A stretch of DNA of 64,000 bases from Rhizobium sp. P40RR-XXII (GTDB taxonomy: Bacteria; Pseudomonadota; Alphaproteobacteria; Rhizobiales; Rhizobiaceae), in NCBI RefSeq assembly GCF_012641405.1, contig NZ_JABAII010000007.1, forward strand, positions 124,001 to 188,000, written 5' to 3'. The notes beneath the pieces were generated by a model, which saw only the letters and a program-made list of their open reading frames with translations, did no database searches and was not told the DNA's origin. This document shows positions 38,029 to 47,257 of the stretch, in pieces. Position numbers and translations under genes: made by a program. The stretch's first letter is position 1, and the number at the start of each line of letters is the position of its first letter.

Positions 38029-38811
38029 ATGATGAAACATGCCGTTCTGTGTGCCGCCGGCGCCCTGAGCCTGCTTGCCTCCACCGCCTTTGCCAACGAC
38101 CGTTACCAGTCGCGCCCGCCCGTCATCGTCAGTCCCGATCTGACCGCGCCCTGGGTGATGCAGCTTGGCGGCGGCAATGTTCAACCGGTCGTCTATCCCC
38201 GCCCGATGGCGCGCCGCGCGGCCGATCCCAGAATGGAGCAGCAGGTCAATCCGCAGGTACGCCGGGTCGTGCAGCCGCGCGGTTTGTTTGCGCGCCCTGC
38301 CGTGCAGCAGGTTGCCATGGCCCGTCCGCAGTATCCGGCAATCCGTGGCCAGATCGACCCGCAATTCCTGCCGCAGATCGTCGACTACCAGACGAAGGAA
38401 AGACCCGGCAGCATCGTCATCGACACCAATAACCGTTTTCTCTATCTGGTGATGGACGGCGGCAAGGCGCGCCGCTATGGCGTCGGCGTCGGCAAGCCCG
38501 GCTTCGAATGGGCCGGCGCCCACACCGTTACCCGCAAGCAGGAATGGCCGGACTGGACGCCGCCATCGGAAATGATCGCACGCGAAGCGGCCAAGGGGCA
38601 CTATCTTCCCGCTCACATGGAAGGTGGCGAAGCCAATCCGCTCGGTGCGCGCGCCATGTATCTCGGCTCCACGCTCTATCGCATCCACGGCACCAATGCG
38701 CCCTGGACCATCGGCAACGCCGTTTCCTCCGGCTGCATCCGCCTGCGCAACGAAGATGTCACCGATCTCTACAACCGCGTAAAGGTCGGCACCCGCGTCA
38801 TTGTGATGTGA
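38029..38811 (+). CDS. L,D-transpeptidase (YkuD domain)
   Basis: 260 residues. Signal peptide (MMKHAVLCAAGALSLLASTAFA), a Pro/Arg/Gln-rich linker to about residue 120, then the YkuD domain with the catalytic IHGTN ... SSGCIRLRN motif (Cys near residue 241). Such enzymes make 3-3 peptidoglycan crosslinks or attach proteins to peptidoglycan in the periplasm; rhizobia use many of them. A second paralog follows 219 bases downstream on the same strand. Confidence 0.93.
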   Translation: MMKHAVLCAAGALSLLASTAFANDRYQSRPPVIVSPDLTAPWVMQLGGGNVQPVVYPRPMARRAADPRMEQQVNPQVRRVVQPRGLFARPAVQQVAMARPQYPAIRGQIDPQFLPQIVDYQTKERPGSIVIDTNNRFLYLVMDGGKARRYGVGVGKPGFEWAGAHTVTRKQEWPDWTPPSEMIAREAAKGHYLPAHMEGGEANPLGARAMYLGSTLYRIHGTNAPWTIGNAVSSGCIRLRNEDVTDLYNRVKVGTRVIVM

Positions 38812-38898
38812 TCGAGCAACACGTGTAAGCCCGCGCAGCGATCTTGCCCTTATCGAAAGGTCGCCAGCCGCCGGCCCCTAAATGCCCTCGACTATAAT

Positions 38899-38914
38899 TC
38901 AGACTATAGTCTGA
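38899..38914. promoter_or_regulatory. 16-bp perfect palindrome before second L,D-transpeptidase gene
   Basis: TCAGACTATAGTCTGA is a perfect palindrome located 117 bases before the ATG at 39031, in an AT-rich stretch. It could be an operator for a dimeric regulator; identity unknown. Confidence 0.5.
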
Positions 38915-39030
38915 TCTGACATAGAAAAGAGAGCCGTTCTTCAAGGCCGTGCTTCGCATCGGGCATTTTGATCTTGATCCCTTCGTCGGTTCCGGTAGTT
39001 TCCTACCGAATTCAACGAGGGGAATGCCAT

Positions 39031-39735
39031 ATGAGAGCAGCATTATCGGTCGTGGCGACAGGCGTCGTTGCGGCGTGTCTTCTTGCAGCGTCGAATGCAG
39101 CGGCCTTTACCGCTTCCGCGCCCGCGCCCTATACGGCGCCGGCCACGGGCGGCGACGTGATCCGGGTCGCGATGGAACCGCAAGGCCAGGTGAAGCCACA
39201 GTTCCAGCGGCGCATGGTGCGGCTTGCGACGAACGAGGCGCCGGGCACCGTCATCGTCGATACCAACAACAAGTATCTCTATCTCGTCGAGGGCAGCAAT
39301 CGCGCAAGACGCTACGGCATCGGTGTCGGACGCGACGGTTTCGGCTGGTCCGGCGTCGTCAAGGTCGGCCGCAAGGCGGAGTGGCCGGGCTGGACGCCGC
39401 CGCCGGAAATGATCGTTCGCGAAGCCAAGAAAGGCCGCAAGCTGCCGGCCTTCCAGGAGGGCGGCGAGGACAATCCGCTCGGCGCGCGCGCCATGTATCT
39501 CTATCGCAACGGTAACGACACGGCCTTCCGCATCCATGGTACCAACCAGCCGTGGAGCATTGGTCTCAATATGTCTTCCGGCTGCATCCGCATGATGAAC
39601 AAGGACGTGGTCGATCTCTATGAACGGGTCCCCGTCGGCACCAAGGTCATCGTCGTCGGCCCCGGCAACAAGCAGGGCGAAGTGAGCTATCAGGATCGCG
39701 GAGTCGATGTTCTGAGAACTCTGTTCGGAGGCTAG
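39031..39735 (+). CDS. L,D-transpeptidase (YkuD domain), second paralog
   Basis: 234 residues: signal peptide ([25 protein letters not shown]), short linker, and the YkuD domain with [11 protein letters not shown] and [11 protein letters not shown]. The ATG at 39031 has GAGGGG 10 bases upstream; an in-frame ATG at 38968 has none. Similar to the upstream paralog in the catalytic domain but with a shorter linker. Probably a duplicated pair with distinct regulation, as each has its own upstream palindrome. Confidence 0.93.
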   Translation: MRAALSVVATGVVAACLLAASNAAAFTASAPAPYTAPATGGDVIRVAMEPQGQVKPQFQRRMVRLATNEAPGTVIVDTNNKYLYLVEGSNRARRYGIGVGRDGFGWSGVVKVGRKAEWPGWTPPPEMIVREAKKGRKLPAFQEGGEDNPLGARAMYLYRNGNDTAFRIHGTNQPWSIGLNMSSGCIRMMNKDVVDLYERVPVGTKVIVVGPGNKQGEVSYQDRGVDVLRTLFGG

Positions 39736-39848
39736 AGCCGGATGATTTTAGGTCTGTTCGACCTAAAATCTGAATCCGCTCTAGAAGCAAAGAAGTAGAC
39801 CGTGATGTCGTCCGAAAACCGCCTACACTTTTCGGCATCACGCTCTAA
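39732..39848 (-). repeat. 117-bp dispersed repeat, copy 1
   Basis: Starts CTAGAGCCGGATGATTTTAG and ends GGCATCACGCTCTAA. The copy at 45571-45687 is the same sequence on the opposite strand with about ten differences by eye. Contains the inverted pair TTTTAGGTC/GACCTAAAA (39748-39769). No coding sense. It begins at the transpeptidase stop codon and may act as its 3' end. Confidence 0.85.
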
Positions 39849-40164
39849 GCGGAGCAGTATCTCCTCACCTCTCTTTCGAATATCAGCTCACGGGCGTTCC
39901 GGACCATGGCATGGCATCGGTCATGCAGGTCGAGGACGCCCGTTTCTCGTATGATGCGCCATTCTGCACCAGGCTCTGCTGATGCCAGTGTTGCATCAGT
40001 GTTACAGCCTGAAACTTATCGCGCCGACCCGCCGCAAACCGGCTCATTCCTTTCAGTTTACCGTCAGTTTTCCCGCCTAAGCCGGGCATGCGCACCTATG
40101 ACTGCAATAGAAGTGTCACGGAAGCGCGCTTAGATGGCAGCACTTTGGCATCCGGGGATTTCAT
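39849..40164. other. Upstream region of the LpxQ-like gene with 11-bp spaced direct repeats
   Basis: CAGTGTT occurs at 39986-39992 and again at 39997-40003, exactly 11 bases apart, the spacing typical of OmpR/PhoB-family response-regulator boxes. They are about 160 bases before the ATG of the outer-membrane protein gene. No gene is seen in the stretch. Confidence 0.45.
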
Positions 40165-40836
40165 ATGCATCGCGCATTTCTCATCAAGCAGCCGGCCCTT
40201 GCCGCGCTTGCTATTTCAGCATTCGTCTTTGCCGCCAATTCTGCTTCGGCAGAGATGCAATTTTCCGCGTATGGCGGCGTGCAGGGCGCAACCGGCAGCA
40301 ACGTGACCACGTCGGACGGCGCCGATTTCGACCCCAATTGGTCGGGAAAATCCTTCAAGATGCCGCCCTATTTTGGGTTTCGCGGCATCTGGTGGCTTGA
40401 TCAGTTCGACAAGCCAAACTGGGGCGTGTCGCTGGATTACTCGCATGCGAAGGTCTATGGCGATCTCGGCAATACGCCGGGCTGGTCGCATTTCGAGTTC
40501 ACCGACGGCTTGAACATGCTGACGCTGAACGCGCTCTACCGATTCCAGGATCCTGCCCGCAACTGGACACCCTATGTCGGCCTCGGTGCAGGTATCAACG
40601 TCCCGCACGTCGAAGTCACCCGGTCTTCCGGGCGCACCTTCGATTACGAATTCGGCGGCGCCTCGCTGCAGGCACAGGCGGGTGTCAGCTACCAGTTCGC
40701 CAAGCACTGGTCGACCTTCGTCGAATACAAGGGCAACTACAACTTCGTGAATAACGTCTCGATCGACAGCGGCGATACGCTGAAGACCAAGGTTTTCACC
40801 CACGCCCTCAACGTCGGCATCTCGTTCAACTTCTGA
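40165..40836 (+). CDS. Outer-membrane beta-barrel protein, LpxQ-like (lipid A oxidase) candidate
   Basis: 223 residues. Signal peptide (MHRAFLIKQPALAALA to ANSASA), then alternating amphipathic strands ending in Phe (SFNF), a beta-barrel terminus. The stretch SFKMPPYFGFRGIWW and the following SLDYSHAKVYGD resemble the lipid A oxidase LpxQ of Rhizobium etli, which converts the proximal glucosamine of lipid A to 2-aminogluconate in the outer membrane. The match is from memory, so the activity is a hypothesis; a plain porin-like barrel is the alternative. Neighbouring L,D-transpeptidases fit an envelope locus. Confidence 0.65.
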   Translation: MHRAFLIKQPALAALAISAFVFAANSASAEMQFSAYGGVQGATGSNVTTSDGADFDPNWSGKSFKMPPYFGFRGIWWLDQFDKPNWGVSLDYSHAKVYGDLGNTPGWSHFEFTDGLNMLTLNALYRFQDPARNWTPYVGLGAGINVPHVEVTRSSGRTFDYEFGGASLQAQAGVSYQFAKHWSTFVEYKGNYNFVNNVSIDSGDTLKTKVFTHALNVGISFNF

Positions 40837-40901
40837 AGCCCGTTTGGTTGAAATTCGAGATCGATCCCCCAACCCGGTTCAGGGCTGGGGGATTATGTGG
40901 T

Positions 40902-41261
40902 ATGTTCCAACACATGAGCTTTTCCTATTACAGATGCGACTGGATCCATCCGGAAAACGAGGAGCCGGTCATCGTTTATTACGAGGTCGACATCACCGGC
41001 GATGTTCCCCGGCTTATCGACGTGTTTGCCGATGGCCATCGACAATGCATGTCGGTCGCCGATTTCACCGCATTGGGGCGTGAAATGCGGAGGATCACCA
41101 GCCTGGTCGAAGGCTCGTTTTACGATGGCATCGCCGGCCTGATGGATGGCATTTTCTTCGAGGAAGGGCAGGATCGCATCAGCATGACGCGGATCGCCGC
41201 CGATCGGTTCGAAATCGAATGGCAGGCTTACCGCCCGCCGCCGCCCGATAGGCTGCATTAG
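40902..41261 (+). CDS. DUF6881-like hypothetical protein
   Basis: 119 residues. SYYRCDWIHPENEEPVIVYYEVDI and the following VDVFADGHRQC resemble the DUF6881 family of small proteins of unknown function. No signal peptide or membrane segment. Start uncertain: 40902 has GGGGGA 10 bases upstream; a second ATG at 40914 lies four codons in. It ends against a dispersed repeat and is convergent with glcF. Confidence 0.65.
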   Translation: MFQHMSFSYYRCDWIHPENEEPVIVYYEVDITGDVPRLIDVFADGHRQCMSVADFTALGREMRRITSLVEGSFYDGIAGLMDGIFFEEGQDRISMTRIAADRFEIEWQAYRPPPPDRLH

Positions 41262-41264
41262 AGA

Positions 41265-41362
41265 ATTTTCGCTTTTCCACGAATTGCGAAAGCGCTCTAT
41301 CTTCTCATTCCACGCATTCCTGACGGAAAACCGCTGCGCACTTTTCCTGGAATAGCTCTAGG
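41265..41362. repeat. Dispersed repeat, GACGGAAAACCGCTGCGCAC family
   Basis: Contains GCATTCCTGACGGAAAACC followed by CTTTTCCTGGAATAGCTCTA, the same plan as the element at 2440-2523. It covers the space between the DUF6881-like gene and glcF, including the glcF stop. Confidence 0.6.
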
Positions 41363-42677
41363 CCGCAGCCGGCCGTAGCCCCTTCAACTTGGCAGGCATA
41401 TCGCCGCCATAGGCCCAATCCAGCAATTCCACCGTGTGCAGGATCGGGATCGCCGTTGCCGTGGCGATCTGCGTGATGCAGCCGATATTGCCCGTCGCGA
41501 TGATATCGGCCCTCGTCGCCTCGATGTTTCTGACCTTGCGCGCCTTCAGCTCGGCCGAAATTTCCGGCTGCATGATGTTGTAGGTGCCGGCCGAGCCGCA
41601 ACAGAGGTGCCCTTCCGCCGGGTCGCGCACCGTGAAGCCCGCCGCCTTCAGCAGGAGCTTCGGCGCCATGGTGATCTTCTGCCCGTGCTGCATGGAGCAG
41701 GCGGAGTGATAGGCGACCGTGATGCCGCGCGGCATGTGCGATGGCAGGTCGAGACCGGCGAGATATTCGGTAATGTCCCGAGCGAGCGCTGACACCCTTG
41801 CCGCCTTTTCCGCATAGGCCGGATCGAGGCGCAGCATATGTCCGTAATCCTTGATCGTCGTGCCGCAGCCTGACGCGGTGATGATGATGGCATCGAGTCC
41901 ACCGGCCTCGATCTCCCGCATCCACACATCGACATTGGCGCGGGCAGCGGCGAGCGCCTGTTCCTCGCGCCCCATGTGGTGGACCAGCGAACCGCAGCAG
42001 ACCTCGCCTTCCGGCGCGACGACCTCGACGCCGAGGCGCGTCAGCAGGCGGATGGTCGCCTCGTTGATCGCCGGATCGAGCACCGGCTGGGCGCAGCCCG
42101 TCAGGATCGCGACGCGGCCGCGACGCTCTGCCTGCGGCTCATATCTGGCGGGCCTGGAAAAAGACGAGGGCGCCGGGACGCGGCGCGGCGCAAGATCGAG
42201 CATGGCGGCGAAAGCCTTCAACGCCGGCACACGCTTCAACAGGCCCTTGAACGGCCGGCCGAGGTTCGCAAGCCGCAGGGCCAGCCGGAAACGGCCGGGA
42301 TAGGGCAGCACGGCCGCCAGCACATTGCGGGTCAGCCGGTCCATCAGCGGGCGCCTGTAGGTATTTTCGATATGGGCGCGGGCGTGATCGACCAGCTGCA
42401 TGTAGTCGACACCGGAAGGACAGGTCGTCGTGCAGGCGAGGCAGGACAGACAGCGATCGATGTGCGTCACCACTTCCGCATCGGCGGCCCGGCCGTTTTC
42501 CAGCATGTCCTTGATGAGGTAGATGCGGCCGCGCGGGCTGTCGAGCTCGTTGCCGAGCGTCACATAGGTGGGACAGGTGGCGGTGCAGAAACCGCAATGC
42601 ACGCATTTGCGCAGGATCGCCTCGGATTCGGCCACATGGGGATCGGCAAGCTGTTCGGGCGTGAAATTGGTTTGCAT
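41358..42677 (-). CDS. glcF: Glycolate oxidase iron-sulfur subunit
   Basis: 439 residues. Two 4Fe-4S ferredoxin motifs, CVHCGFCTATCP at 25-36 and CLSCLACTTTCP at 76-87, then two cysteine-rich CCG domains (SGCGTTIKDYG and HLCCGSAGTYNI). With GlcD and GlcE it oxidises glycolate to glyoxylate and passes electrons to the membrane quinone pool. Separated from glcE by 215 bases that contain a RIME-like repeat, yet still on the same strand and probably cotranscribed. Confidence 0.95.
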   Translation of the reverse strand: MQTNFTPEQLADPHVAESEAILRKCVHCGFCTATCPTYVTLGNELDSPRGRIYLIKDMLENGRAADAEVVTHIDRCLSCLACTTTCPSGVDYMQLVDHARAHIENTYRRPLMDRLTRNVLAAVLPYPGRFRLALRLANLGRPFKGLLKRVPALKAFAAMLDLAPRRVPAPSSFSRPARYEPQAERRGRVAILTGCAQPVLDPAINEATIRLLTRLGVEVVAPEGEVCCGSLVHHMGREEQALAAARANVDVWMREIEAGGLDAIIITASGCGTTIKDYGHMLRLDPAYAEKAARVSALARDITEYLAGLDLPSHMPRGITVAYHSACSMQHGQKITMAPKLLLKAAGFTVRDPAEGHLCCGSAGTYNIMQPEISAELKARKVRNIEATRADIIATGNIGCITQIATATAIPILHTVELLDWAYGGDMPAKLKGLRPAAA

Positions 42678-42707
42678 CTACGCATACCCCCGTTCGAGCA
42701 AGACCTT

Positions 42708-42870
42708 GCCCCTCATCCGGCCTATAGGCCACCTTCTCCCCGTATTAACGGGGAGAAGGGGATGGATGCACCCTCCGTCTTCCCTCAGCTTAGTTACATC
42801 CGAGGCTGCAAGGCAAAAAAGGTCGTCCCCTCTCCCCGCCTGCGGGGAGAGGGTTAGGGTGAGGGGCCAT
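42708..42870. repeat. RIME-like palindromic repeat inside the glc operon
   Basis: Two strong palindromes: CCTTCTCCCCGT (42732-42743) with 42748-42759, and CCCTCTCCCCGC (42828-42839) with 42842-42853, flanked by CCCCTCATCC and GGGTGAGGGGCC. Related to 24541-24673. It lies between glcE and glcF. Confidence 0.85.
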
Positions 42871-42892
42871 CGCCGACCGGAACCAGATTTCA

Positions 42893-44092
42893 TCACGCCA
42901 TCTTCCCCGGATTGAAAATCCCCGCCGGATCGAACTTTGCCTTCACGCGCGCCGAAAGCAGCGCCACGGCCTCGGGCTGCGGCTGGAAGGCCGGCGTCAT
43001 CGCGCAGTGGGCTGAGGTGGCGCGCATCAGGGTCGCGTGTCCGCCGCCCAAGGCATGAATGTAGCGTCGCAGCATCTCGCCCTCCGGCTCGGCTTCCATA
43101 CGCATCCAGACAAGCCCGCCCTGCCAATCGTAATAGGCATCGACCCCCTCCTCCAGGCGAAGGGCCGCAACGAGCTGATGGCCGATGCTGGGGGCGACGG
43201 ATACACGCCAGATCGGGCGCATCGTGCCATCGGCATAGGGTTTCACATCGCGGACCTCTCGCCAGAGCCTGCGGCTGTCATCTTCTTCGAGGCGTTTGAC
43301 CGAGCCGAGCCGGCCCATCGCGGCGGCCAGCTTTTCGCTCCTGGCCGAGACGGAGCCAGGGAGGCCCTCGAGGCGCAGCACCGTCGCCTCCCCTTGCGGC
43401 ATGGTGCCGCCGATGAAGGACCACGCGACCGTCAGGGGCAAATGGGCTGCACCCGATACGTCCACCGGCAGGGCCATGGCAGCACCCATCGCATTGGCCG
43501 CGTCCGCATCGTTGAGGCCGGAGACGATGATCGTCTGCTCCGTCTTGGCCTTCGGCGGCACGCGGAAGGTCACCTCGGTCAACAGGCCGAGCGTTCCGTG
43601 CGAGCCGGCCATCAGTTTGACCAGATCGAGGCCGGTGACGTTCTTCATCACCCGCCCGCCGGCCTTGACGATCTCACCCCTGCCATTGACGAAACGGACG
43701 CCGAGCAGGCTGTCGCGCGCGGCACCGCTGACGAAGCGGCGCGGGCCGGAAACATTGGCCGCGAAAATGCCGCCGATGGTCGGCTCGCCTTGCGTCCCCA
43801 TCAGCGGCCGGTGATCCATGGGCTCGAACGCCATCATCTGGCCGCCCTCGGCAAGGGCGGCTTCGATCTCGGCGACCGGCGTGCCGGCTCGCGCGGTCAT
43901 CACCATTTCCCCCGGATTATAGGCGACGATGCCGGCAAGATCGCGCGACGACAGAACCGCTTCGGAGACGACCGCATTGCCGAAGCCGGATCGCGAGTTA
44001 CCGCCGACGATCGCGAGAGCCGCGCCGCGCGCCGCATGACCGCTGATGATGGAGGCTGCTTCCTCCTCAGTCTTCGGGTGAAACTCGGTCAT
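42893..44092 (-). CDS. glcE: Glycolate oxidase FAD-binding subunit
   Basis: 399 residues with an FAD-binding-4 domain: LAIVGGNSRSGFG near residue 27 to 40 and the PLMGTQGEPTIGGIFAANVSGPRR segment. Its ATG overlaps the glcD stop by four bases (44089-44092), which decides the start and means coupled translation. Second subunit of glycolate oxidase. The C-terminal stretch CAMTPAFQPQPEAVALL resembles GlcE of other rhizobia. Confidence 0.94.
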   Translation of the reverse strand: MTEFHPKTEEEAASIISGHAARGAALAIVGGNSRSGFGNAVVSEAVLSSRDLAGIVAYNPGEMVMTARAGTPVAEIEAALAEGGQMMAFEPMDHRPLMGTQGEPTIGGIFAANVSGPRRFVSGAARDSLLGVRFVNGRGEIVKAGGRVMKNVTGLDLVKLMAGSHGTLGLLTEVTFRVPPKAKTEQTIIVSGLNDADAANAMGAAMALPVDVSGAAHLPLTVAWSFIGGTMPQGEATVLRLEGLPGSVSARSEKLAAAMGRLGSVKRLEEDDSRRLWREVRDVKPYADGTMRPIWRVSVAPSIGHQLVAALRLEEGVDAYYDWQGGLVWMRMEAEPEGEMLRRYIHALGGGHATLMRATSAHCAMTPAFQPQPEAVALLSARVKAKFDPAGIFNPGKMA

Positions 44093-45528
44093 GCGGCGTT
44101 GCGTCCGTCGAGCGGGAAGACCTTGGAAGGATTGAGGATCCAGCCGGGATCGAAGGCGGCGCGAACCGACATCATCTGGGCAAGATCGACATCGGCGTAT
44201 TGGTGGCGCATCAGGTCGCGCTTCTCGATGCCGACGCCATGCTCGCCGGTGAGACAGCCGCCGGCATCGACGCAGAGCCGCAGGATATCGTTGCCGGCGG
44301 CTTCCGCCTTGGCGGCATCCTCGGGATCGTTGGCATTGAAGAGGATCAGCGGATGCATGTTGCCATCGCCGGCATGGAAGACATTGGCGACCCGCAGGCC
44401 ATAGCCATCAATGATCTCGGCCGTCCTCTTCAGCACGAAGGAGAGCTGGCTGAGCGGCACGGTGCCGTCCATGCAGATATAGTCGGCAATGCGGCCGGTG
44501 GCGCCGAAGGCTGATTTGCGGCCCTTCCATATCAGGGCCGCCTCTGTCGCCGACTGGCATTCGCGTACCGTCTTGACCTTGTGGGTGCGGGCGATGGCGA
44601 CGATGCTGGCGAGCATGTCGTCCATTTCCGCTTCCGAACCCTCGACCTCGACGATCAGAAGCGCGCCGACATCAAGCGGATAGCCGGCATGCGCAAAGGC
44701 CTCGCAGATTTCGATTGCCGGCTTGTCCATGAATTCGATGGCAACGGGAATGATGCCGGCGGCGATCACATCGGCCACACAGGCACCCGCCTCTTCCGAC
44801 GTATCGAAGCCGAAGAGCACCGGCCGGGCGCCCTCCGGCTTGGCGATGAGCCGCACCGTTGCCTCGGTGACGATGCCGAGCTGGCCTTCCGAGCCGCAGA
44901 CGAGGCCGAGCAGATCGTAACCCGCCGCATCCAGCGCCTTGCCGCCGAGATCGATGACGGTGCCGTCGGTCAGCACCAGCTTGACGCCGAGGAGATTGTT
45001 GGTCGTGACGCCATATTTCAGGCAGTGCGCGCCGCCGGAATTCATGCCGACATTGCCACCGATGGTGCAGGCAAGCTGAGAGCTCGGGTCGGGCGCATAG
45101 AAGAAGCCATCGGCCGAGACGCTTTCGGAGACATGCAGGTTCGTCACCCCAGCCTGCACGGTCGCGGCGCGATTGGCGTAATCTATATCAAGGATGCGGT
45201 TCATCTTGGAGAGGCCGAGAACGACGGCATCCTCCTGCGGGATGGCGCCGCCGGAAAGCGAGGTGCCGGCGCCGCGCGGAACGACGGGAATGCCGTAGCG
45301 ATGGCAATATTTCATGACGGCCGCCACTTCCGCCGTCGAGCGCGGCAAGGCTACGGCCAGCGGCAAGCGGCGATAGGAAATGAAGGCATCGGTTTCGAAG
45401 GGTACGAGTTCGCGCGGCTCGTGGATCAGACATTCCGGCGCCAAAAGATCGGCGAGATCGGCGACGATGGCGCTGCGGCGAGCCAGAACATCCGCACGCG
45501 GCTCCAGAAATGAAATGGCCTCGGCCAT
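44089..45528 (-). CDS. glcD: Glycolate oxidase subunit GlcD
   Basis: 479-residue flavoprotein, the main catalytic subunit. FAD-binding PP-loop with VVPRGAGTSLSGGAI and IGGNVGMNSGGAHCLKYGVT, and the C-terminal FAD-linked oxidase domain with FHAGDGNMHPLILF and GCLTGEHGVGIEKRD. GGAGGAGG lies directly upstream of the ATG at 45528; the ATG six codons earlier overlaps that site. First gene of glcDEF; the LysR gene lies divergent with a 117-bp repeat between. Confidence 0.95.
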   Translation of the reverse strand: MAEAISFLEPRADVLARRSAIVADLADLLAPECLIHEPRELVPFETDAFISYRRLPLAVALPRSTAEVAAVMKYCHRYGIPVVPRGAGTSLSGGAIPQEDAVVLGLSKMNRILDIDYANRAATVQAGVTNLHVSESVSADGFFYAPDPSSQLACTIGGNVGMNSGGAHCLKYGVTTNNLLGVKLVLTDGTVIDLGGKALDAAGYDLLGLVCGSEGQLGIVTEATVRLIAKPEGARPVLFGFDTSEEAGACVADVIAAGIIPVAIEFMDKPAIEICEAFAHAGYPLDVGALLIVEVEGSEAEMDDMLASIVAIARTHKVKTVRECQSATEAALIWKGRKSAFGATGRIADYICMDGTVPLSQLSFVLKRTAEIIDGYGLRVANVFHAGDGNMHPLILFNANDPEDAAKAEAAGNDILRLCVDAGGCLTGEHGVGIEKRDLMRHQYADVDLAQMMSVRAAFDPGWILNPSKVFPLDGRNAA

Positions 45529-45570
45529 GCCGTCCTCCTCCTGCATCCGATGTCGGACGCAGCCCTCCTT

Positions 45571-45687
45571 TTAGAGCATGATGCCGAAAAGTGTGATCGG
45601 TTTTCGGACGACATCATGCTCTACTTCTTTGATCCTAGAGCGGATTCAGATTTTAGGTCGAACAGACCTTAAATCATCCAGCTCTAG
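45571..45687 (+). repeat. 117-bp dispersed repeat, copy 2
   Basis: Inverted relative to the copy at 39732-39848, about ten differences over its length. Has an 11-bp inverted pair, AGAGCATGATG at 45573-45583 with 45612-45622, and a TTAGGTC/GACCTTA pair further on. It occupies most of the space between glcD and the divergent LysR gene. Confidence 0.85.
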
Positions 45688-45764
45688 GTGCATTACAGGC
45701 TTAGCGCTTTCCCAAGTTTGGAGCAAATGATAAGCATTTATTCCAAAACAGGAAATAATCGTGC

Positions 45765-46661
45765 ATGACCAATTTAGGAGACCTGGAAATCTTCGCCAGC
45801 GTCGTCGCAACGGGCAGCATGTCGCTGACCGGCCGCGCGCTCGGTTTTTCGCCGGCCGTGATTTCCAAGCGCATCAAGCGCCTCGAAGACAGGCTCGGCA
45901 CCCGGCTTCTGCAGCGCACCACGCGGCAGATTTCGCTGACGGAGGCAGGCCAGGGCTTCTACGACCGCGTGCTTGCCATTCTCGCCGGGCTGGAAGAGGC
46001 GGAAGCCTATATTGCGGGACGTTCCTCCCAGATGCACGGCACGCTAAAGATTTCCGCTCCGACATCCTTCGGCCGGCTGCATATCGCGCCGCATCTGCAA
46101 TCCTTCATGCAGGCCCATCCAGACCTAGCGATCAATCTGGTGCTGAGCGACGAATTCGTCGATATCGTCGGCGGCGGCTTCGACCTTGCCATCCGCATCG
46201 CGGAGCTCACCGATTCCAGTCTCGTCGCCCGCAGGCTTGCGCCGGTGCGCCGCGTGCTCTGCGCTTCACCAGCCTATATCGATGCCCATGGGATGCCGGA
46301 GGATATCGAGGACCTGCGTCGCCATACTTGTCTTCCCGCGCACAATCACGACCCCTGGCGGCTCGACGGCCCGCAAGGCAGCCTCACTTTTCGGCCGGAG
46401 GGCAGACTGATCACTAATTCCAGCGAGGTCGTCCGCGAAGCCGTCATCGCCGGTCTCGGCATTGCCCTGCGCTCGACCTGGGATGTCGGGCCGGAGCTGC
46501 GCAACGGCCGTCTCGTTCAGGTCCTGCCGGCCTATGAAGGCTCGCACAATGTCACGCTTTCAGCCGTTTACCCCAGCCGGCAGTTCCTGCCGGCGAAAGT
46601 GCGCGTCTTCATCGATTTTCTCGCGGAACTTTATGGCCCTGTTCCCTATTGGGAGCGATAG
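45765..46661 (+). CDS. LysR family transcriptional regulator
   Basis: 298 residues. Helix-turn-helix around [23 protein letters not shown] and a standard effector domain. Divergent from glcD with 236 bases between the starts, so it may regulate glycolate oxidation; in E. coli that role is taken by GlcC, a GntR protein, so this is only position-based. It lies directly before the macro-domain gene, whose start is 29 bases after this stop. Confidence 0.88.
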   Translation: MTNLGDLEIFASVVATGSMSLTGRALGFSPAVISKRIKRLEDRLGTRLLQRTTRQISLTEAGQGFYDRVLAILAGLEEAEAYIAGRSSQMHGTLKISAPTSFGRLHIAPHLQSFMQAHPDLAINLVLSDEFVDIVGGGFDLAIRIAELTDSSLVARRLAPVRRVLCASPAYIDAHGMPEDIEDLRRHTCLPAHNHDPWRLDGPQGSLTFRPEGRLITNSSEVVREAVIAGLGIALRSTWDVGPELRNGRLVQVLPAYEGSHNVTLSAVYPSRQFLPAKVRVFIDFLAELYGPVPYWER

Positions 46662-46690
46662 AAGCACGCTTGAGGATGGAGGAGATCAAC

Positions 46691-47254
46691 ATGTCCGCGC
46701 CCGAGATCATTCGTTCTGATGTTACCTCCACCTCGAAGACGCGCTTCACCGTGGCCCTCGGAGATATCGCCAGCCTTCCGGTCGACGCCATCGTCAATGC
46801 GGCCAACAGCAGCCTGCTCGGCGGCGGCGGTGTCGATGGCGCGATCCATCGCGCCGCCGGGCCGGATCTCCTCACCGAATGCAGGACTCTGAACGGCTGC
46901 AAAACCGGACAAGCGAAGATTACCGCGGGATATCGCCTGCCGGCAAAGCATGTGATCCACACCGTCGGTCCCGTCTGGAATGGTGGCGATCGTGGCGAGG
47001 AAGAACTGCTCGCCAGCTGTTATCGCAGCAGTCTCGCTCTCGCCCGGGAACGCGGGGTCAGAACCATTGCCTTCCCCGCCATCTCCACGGGCGTCTATCG
47101 CTTTCCCGCCGAGCAGGCGGCCGGGATCGCAATCCGCACCAGCCTTGACGAAAGCAAGGATGGCGCCTTCGAGGCGATCATCTTCTGCTGTTTCGGCGAC
47201 GACATGGCGGCGCTCTACGACCGATTGCTGCCGCGGGAGCTGGCCGGAACCTGA
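46691..47254 (+). CDS. Macro domain protein, probable O-acetyl-ADP-ribose deacetylase
   Basis: 187 residues, a single macro domain of the YmdB/MacroD type: [20 protein letters not shown] at 34-53, then the ISTGVYRFP loop. These enzymes hydrolyse O-acetyl-ADP-ribose and remove ADP-ribose from proteins. GGAGGAGATCAAC precedes the ATG at 46691. Follows the LysR gene with 29 bases between, likely in one transcript, and is convergent with the SAHH-like gene 3 bases away. Confidence 0.93.
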   Translation: MSAPEIIRSDVTSTSKTRFTVALGDIASLPVDAIVNAANSSLLGGGGVDGAIHRAAGPDLLTECRTLNGCKTGQAKITAGYRLPAKHVIHTVGPVWNGGDRGEEELLASCYRSSLALARERGVRTIAFPAISTGVYRFPAEQAAGIAIRTSLDESKDGAFEAIIFCCFGDDMAALYDRLLPRELAGT

Positions 47255-47257
47255 GGC

